DNA of 64,000 nt, taken from NCBI GenBank assembly GCA_025765595.1, contig JAIVFH010000019.1, forward strand, positions 186,001 to 250,000, written 5' to 3'. This stretch comes from Obelidium mucronatum (taxonomy: Eukaryota; Chytridiomycota; Chytridiomycetes; Chytridiales; Chytriomycetaceae). This document shows positions 56,162 through 64,000 of the stretch, piece after piece; position 1 is the stretch's first letter; each line of letters begins with the position of its first letter. The notes under the pieces are model-generated. The model searched no databases. It saw only the letters and a list, made by a program, of their open reading frames with translations, and had not been told where the DNA came from. The translations under genes and the position numbers were made by a program.

Positions 56162-59100
56162 TTATGCAAGGACGTTCAAATCCTGTTGCTTCACAAGTGC
56201 CGCATATACACCATCATTGATACCGAGCAATTCGTTATGAGTACCTGACTCCACAATAGCACCATCCTTCACGACAGCAATGACATCTGCATTTTGGATC
56301 GTGCTGAGTCTGTGGGCGATGGTAACCGTCGTCCTTCCTCCTTGGCTAATAGCATTGTCAATTGCTTGTTGAACGTGTTTCTCGGATTCCGAATCGAGAG
56401 CTGATGTTGCCTCATCCAACAACAAGAAACGTGGTTTGCGAATCAAAGCGCGAGCGATAGCAACTCGTTGTTTCTGGCCTCCCGACAGTTGTGATCCCTT
56501 ATCTCCGACGCGAGTGTCTAAGTGAAATAGTTTGCTTAGCGATGGAAAATAAAACCAAGATATTCAACTTACCATATTTATCTGGAAACTCTGCTATGAA
56601 GTTATGGATATTCGCCATTTTAGCAATTTCATCCAGTTCCTCGTCGGTAACATCAAGGCGCTCTGTTCCAGCTAAAATATTCTCACGAATACTCATATCG
56701 AACAAAGTCGGTTCTTGCCCAACAAGCGACATATTCGCTCGAAGTTTCTTCAATTGATATTCCTTCACATTTCGCCCATCAACCAAAACAGATCCACCAC
56801 TGACATCATACCACCGCTGCAACATTCCAATTGCAGATGATTTACCACATCCTGAAGGACCCACCAGTGCAATCGTTTTGTTTTCCAATCCCGTCAGCTG
56901 GAACCGCCCGTTAAACACAGGTTGCTCTTTACGAGTTGGATAGGCGAAAGCCACATCTTTGAATTCAAAAGATCCCTGCAAATCCAAAGCAGGATCCAAA
57001 GAAGGGTCATCATCTTCCGGGTCAATGGATGAGACGCGGTCAACAAGGTCAAAAGTGTTGATGGCTGCGATTTTTGCTTTGGTGTATGTTTCCAAGAAAC
57101 TCGAACTACGACCAAGACCTTGAGCTGTGAGCATGACGGCCATCAAGACTTTGAAAACTGGGCTAAATTCAATGACACCAGCAGCAACAAGACGGAGACC
57201 CGCGTAGAATCCAAGAGCATTGGCGAATTGGGAGAAGGCCTGAGTCAATCCATTTCCAAGAGACGCGTATTTGGCTTTTTCGAGGGCGAGTTTGTGCGGA
57301 CGTTCAAGGTTGGCGCTGTACTTGTTTTCAAAGTATTTTTCACGCGTAAGAGCAGCGACAGTACGGATTTCCTTGAATGCTTCGGCGGCAATATCTCCAC
57401 TCTCTTCGTATGCAGTTTTGGTAGAATCCTCAAATCCACGACGAAGCCTCGATTCATAGTAAGAGGAAACAACCATGAAAGGGGTAACCAGGAGAATAAT
57501 GAGAGTCAGTTGCCATGAGTAGTAGAATGCGATCGTGAAACCGCAAAGAGCAGTAACAAACATTTGAGCCAAGTCGGCCCAAACTTTGCTCACCAACTCT
57601 CCCACCTTTGAAGCATCAACAGCCAACCGAGCTGTCAAAGCACCCAATCCATGACCCGGCTCATCATAAAATCCGACTTCTTGGCGCATCATGGCCTTGA
57701 ATGTAATCAATCGAAGTCGTCTGGTCAAGGCGCTTCCCGCCAATTCAAATCCAATGTTTTGGAGGGAGAACACCACAAATGTGGACATTCCAATAACAAC
57801 AAACAAGAACGCGTAGAAGTTGGCTCCTTGGAACGGTCCAGGGTCGATCTCGTCTTTGGGTCCAATTAGAATAACAATCACAGTCGAGAAGATGAGTGCA
57901 AACAATGGGAATACGACTCCAGCCCCACTGGCACCAAATAGACCAACAGCAATGTACTTCCACTCCGGTTTCATGAGCTGCAATACTCTCCAAATAGGAG
58001 CCTGTTTCTTCAAAATCGCCTTATTTTCAGCCTCCTTATCCTTATGCGCTTGACTCAACGCGTTTGACATGGCTTTGGTGTCTTCCAATTGCAAACGAGT
58101 TTCGACAGCATCACCAGTTTTCCCATCCTTGACAACTTGGACATTATCCATTTTCAAGGGTGTCACAAAAGCCTCTTCTTCATCTTCAGATTCAGTGGCA
58201 GTCTTGGTTTTCAACACAGAATCAACACGTTGCTTAATTTTTTGCTTTTCAACAAGTTGAAAGTAGGTTCCTCCGAGGGCAATTAATTCAGCGTGGGTAC
58301 CGGTTTCGATGATAGTTCCTTTATCAAGAACGACGATTCTGTCAGCGGTTTTGATTGTGGAAAGGCGGTGGGCAATAACAATAGTGGTGCGGTCTTTTGA
58401 GACTGCATCAAGAGCGTTTTGGACAAGACGCTCAGATTGTGTATCCTGTTCATCACATCAATTATGTTCATTAGTAAGTAACTACCGTAATAAACTTCAA
58501 GAATTAAAACTCACTAAGGCAGAGGTAGCTTCGTCCAACAACAAGATCTTTGGGTTTTTGATCAAACTTCTGGCGATTGCAATACGTTGCTTCTGACCAC
58601 CCGATAGCATTCCTCCGTGCTCTCCAACTAGGGTGTCATATCCTTGTGGAAGCTTCATAATGAAGTTGTGGCAGTTGGCCATTTTACAGACGTCAATTAG
58701 TTGTGACTCGGTAACGTTTTCGTCGATGGCACCCATCAGAATGTTTTGTTTAATGGTGGTGTTAAAGAGGCATGGTTCTTGAGAAACAACGCCAATTTGA
58801 TGACGAAGCCAAGTTACGTTGAGAGTTGTGAGGTCGCGGCCATCCAACGAAACACTTCCAGCTATCATGTGAAAAAAAATCAATCTGCATGTTGTGTCGA
58901 GAAATAAAGGCATACCTTTTGGATCATAAAAACGCTGAATCAGTTGGACTGTTGAACTTTTTCCAGAACCACTTGGTCCAACAAAGGCGACAGTCTGACC
59001 AGGTTCGATTGTGAAGCTGAAGCCTTTGAAGATTTGAGTGTCCGGGCGGGTTGGATAAGCAAATTCGACATCCTTGAATTCAATTTTTCCATTCAATTCA

Positions 59101-60522
59101 GCAGGTTTTTCACCCTCCGTGGACAACGAATCAATAGTAGGAACAGCGATCAATTGTTGAGAAGATCTTGTAGGCAGCACCACGGGCACTTCCAACCTGC
59201 AGCCAAATTGGGTGGTAACATCATCAAAGCGAAAGAACCCATCATCAAAGACAAGAATGTGACAAGAACATCTTGACCGCCCATCTTCCCTTGAACAACG
59301 AGTCGCGAACCATACCAGAAGGCGAGACCATAGGTGCTGAACATCACGAGCATGAAGGAGCCGAAACCAATACCAAGAGTAATACCACGACGTTGGTCTG
59401 ACTTTTCAGCTCTGTCGAGTTTGGTGTCGTACTTTTCAGCAAATCTGGCTTGCAATGAGAAAGAATAAACGGTTCGGATTCCAGAAATAACTTGCTCAGC
59501 CACAGCACCGGCTTCGGCATAAGCGTCTTGACCTTGAGTAGTGAGCTTAGAGAGAGCAGAAAACATGGTGATTCCAACACCAGCCATGACAGGGACGGCC
59601 GCCAAAAGAACAAGAGCCAAAGTTGGACCTTTAAAAAACAGTTAAGTCAATATCAAGGAGCTCGAAACGAAAAGTTTTTACCCTTGTAAAAGGCAATAAC
59701 AAAACCAGTCAAGAATTGGGCAACCGATTGTATAACCAGACCGAACTTTTCAGAAATACCGTCTTGGATCAAGTTCGTATCTTGAGCAAGTCGGGTTGTA
59801 AGTGAGCCCTCTTCGGCCAGATCGAACCTAAAAACGTGCCGAAACAGCGAAGTGGAAAAGTGTTCAATCACGTGACCAATTTGGAAGGTGGGTCAGGGTG
59901 AGTGGGGAGGAAGGCGGTATAATATGCCATATAAGTCGTACCATCCCAAATCCTGTCTGAGAATGGAGCGCAAGTACAGCTCTCTGATCCTTCGTCCTTG
60001 GTTCTCTCCAGCCAAGACCCACAATGCCTGGGACGCATAACCAGCAATCATCATTGCAAATCCAAAGTAAACAAAGTTGAGAATCAAAGGATACATTGGC
60101 GAAGGATCAAAGGCTGGCATGGCTACACCAGGCGGTAACTGTGCAAGTTGTCCACCAGGTTGCATAGCTGCACCTGCAGACCCCAGGACGTCTCCAAGAA
60201 TAAGAATCGCAGCGGGAACAAGGGCTCCGTTAGCAATGCTACAGACAAGAGCAACGCTGTAGGAGCAGAATACAAGCGTTAGTTTCAATATACATCACCT
60301 GCAAACAAACACATACGCAATCATCAGCTTATCAGTGGTATCAGCAAATCGAAAGAGAGACAGCATTGAAACAGCTGGCTCTTTCGGCTTGGGTTCACCC
60401 TTTGGTTTCCTTGTAAAGAATCCTTTCTTGGCTGGTAGTAACGCATCGGCACCTTTGGAGGATCCGTCAGGGAGACTCCGATCAGTGCTATCTTCAACGA
60501 CTACAGTGGCTGGTTTGGTCAT
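56162..60522 (-). CDS. ABCB-type full transporter 2 (paralogue)
   Basis: Same TMD-NBD-TMD-NBD plan and nearly the same sequence as transporter 1. The N-terminal leader is Lys/Pro-rich and ends KLMIA; NBD1 has [23 protein letters not shown] and [14 protein letters not shown]2 has GPSGCGKSS and [17 protein letters not shown]. About 1300 aa. Intron 1 is at the same place and phase as in transporter 1 but is only 60 bp (60257-60316) and has no hairpins. Other shared junctions include the one that rebuilds WFDLAEEGS. Orientation is opposite to transporter 1, with CFAP57 and the fumarate reductase between them. Confidence 0.93.
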
Positions 60523-60601
60523 CCGCAGCAGTCTACTTTGATGGGAGTTGGCGTGTGAGTTTGCCTCCTTTTAATGTAATTTGCAATATCGATTTCACAT
60601 G

Positions 60602-60968
60602 ATCACCTTTTGATTTTGTCAACAAACCACCACGTTGACAGTAATTCCTTGGGCGTCCCACGAATTTTCAATAGCCGATTAGATGCATTGTTTGAAATAT
60701 TTAGATTATTTGCTTGCTGGGCCTGATTTACAGGAATTCCTCCGTTGGTATGGGAACATGTGGCTGGCTCTGCATGAACAACACCCTTTGAAATGAGGAA
60801 TCGAGACATTTGACGTAATGGCTGAAAGTTTGAAGTTTTTACTATTTTTTCTTCTTGCCAGTGCCCTTGCTTTATAACGGCTGATGACAAAAAGTGAGTG
60901 GGAATCATTACACATTTTTCAAGCTTCTTCAATTTCCAAGAATTACACATCAAGTAGAAGTAGACCAT
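60602..60968 (-). CDS. Unrecognised small protein
   Basis: An open frame of 121 codons, with an internal ATG that begins MSRFLISKGVV and ends with LLSTWWFVDKIKR. The C-terminal 75 residues look protein-like and polar; no family is recognised. An upstream exon between 60970 and 61130 is possible. It is 80 bp upstream of the ABC transporter 2 ATG on the same strand, so it may be expressed as its own transcript or form part of a leader. Confidence 0.35.
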
Positions 60969-61192
60969 CGTTGAACCTGCTTTAATTTGTCAACAGATTC
61001 TTTCCCATTGCATAAGTTGGCTCCTACAGCAGTGGGTCTCGGCCTGTTTCTTGGACACGTGGAGACTGAGAAAAACACAGAAACACTAGATAAAGCATTA
61101 CCGCTTTTCGTATTATTATATTTTATTATTTTCATTTAAATTAATATTAAGTTATTTTCAGTTATTTTGGCCAATCGAAATCAGCCACAAAA

Positions 61193-64000
<2,808 letters not shown>

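Overview
The window is nuclear DNA from a zoosporic (flagellate) fungus, most likely a chytrid-grade lineage. The reasons are short spliceosomal introns (about 50-100 bp, GT..AG, CTAAC-like branch sites) in nearly every gene, a CFAP57/WDR65 axonemal gene that only a flagellated cell needs, fungal-type families (ABCB transporters, GT31 glycosyltransferases, an ULS1-like SNF2/RING ATPase) and Asn/Gln/Ser-rich regulators. Genes are tightly packed: convergent stops lie 30-95 bp apart and one divergent pair of start codons is only 26 bp apart.

Layout. 1-6745: the 3' end of a SET-domain methyltransferase, a RIB7-like reductase with two frame breaks, a Cys-rich regulator (copy A) and a repetitive coiled-coil protein. 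6790-15840 and 28890-31265: the two arms of a large inverted repeat. Each arm carries TEN1 (telomere-capping CST subunit). The right copy is an intact three-exon gene; the left copy is decayed and split by a complete Ty3/gypsy chromodomain retrotransposon (6994-13694) with identical LTRs and a perfect 5-bp target duplication. 15930-27960, between the arms: an unrecognised exon cluster, three tandem GT31 glycosyltransferase genes (the third with two catalytic domains, one degenerate) and, convergent to them, the SNF2/RING gene. A prolidase relic lies just upstream of the SNF2 gene. 31490-43098: a small membrane protein, a golgin-like coiled-coil protein with a prion-like N-terminal part, enolase-phosphatase E1 with a long K/E tail, and the second Cys-rich regulator (copy B) with conserved intron positions. 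43458-60522: two ABCB transporter paralogues in inverted orientation flank CFAP57 and a fumarate reductase-cytochrome b5 fusion. 60602-64000: a small unknown gene and the start of an HRD3/SEL1L-type ERAD gene that runs off the window.

The most unusual signal is two dense arrays of GC-rich hairpins (sense core ACCGCC-GAA-GGCGGT) inside spliceosomal introns of two unrelated genes, the SNF2 gene (about 15 hairpins, 574-bp intron) and the first ABC transporter (about 28 hairpins, 1271-bp intron). Both are in the same orientation relative to transcription. The paralogous ABC gene has the same intron, same position and phase, at only 60 bp. Stems are kept by compensatory or wobble changes while loops vary, which suggests a mobile or expanding double-hairpin family tolerated, or used, within introns.

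A second theme is inverted duplication: regulators A/B, the TEN1 arms and the two ABC transporters are all paralogous pairs in opposite orientation inside 64 kb. Some frame breaks, one at a G homopolymer, may be assembly errors and are marked as such.
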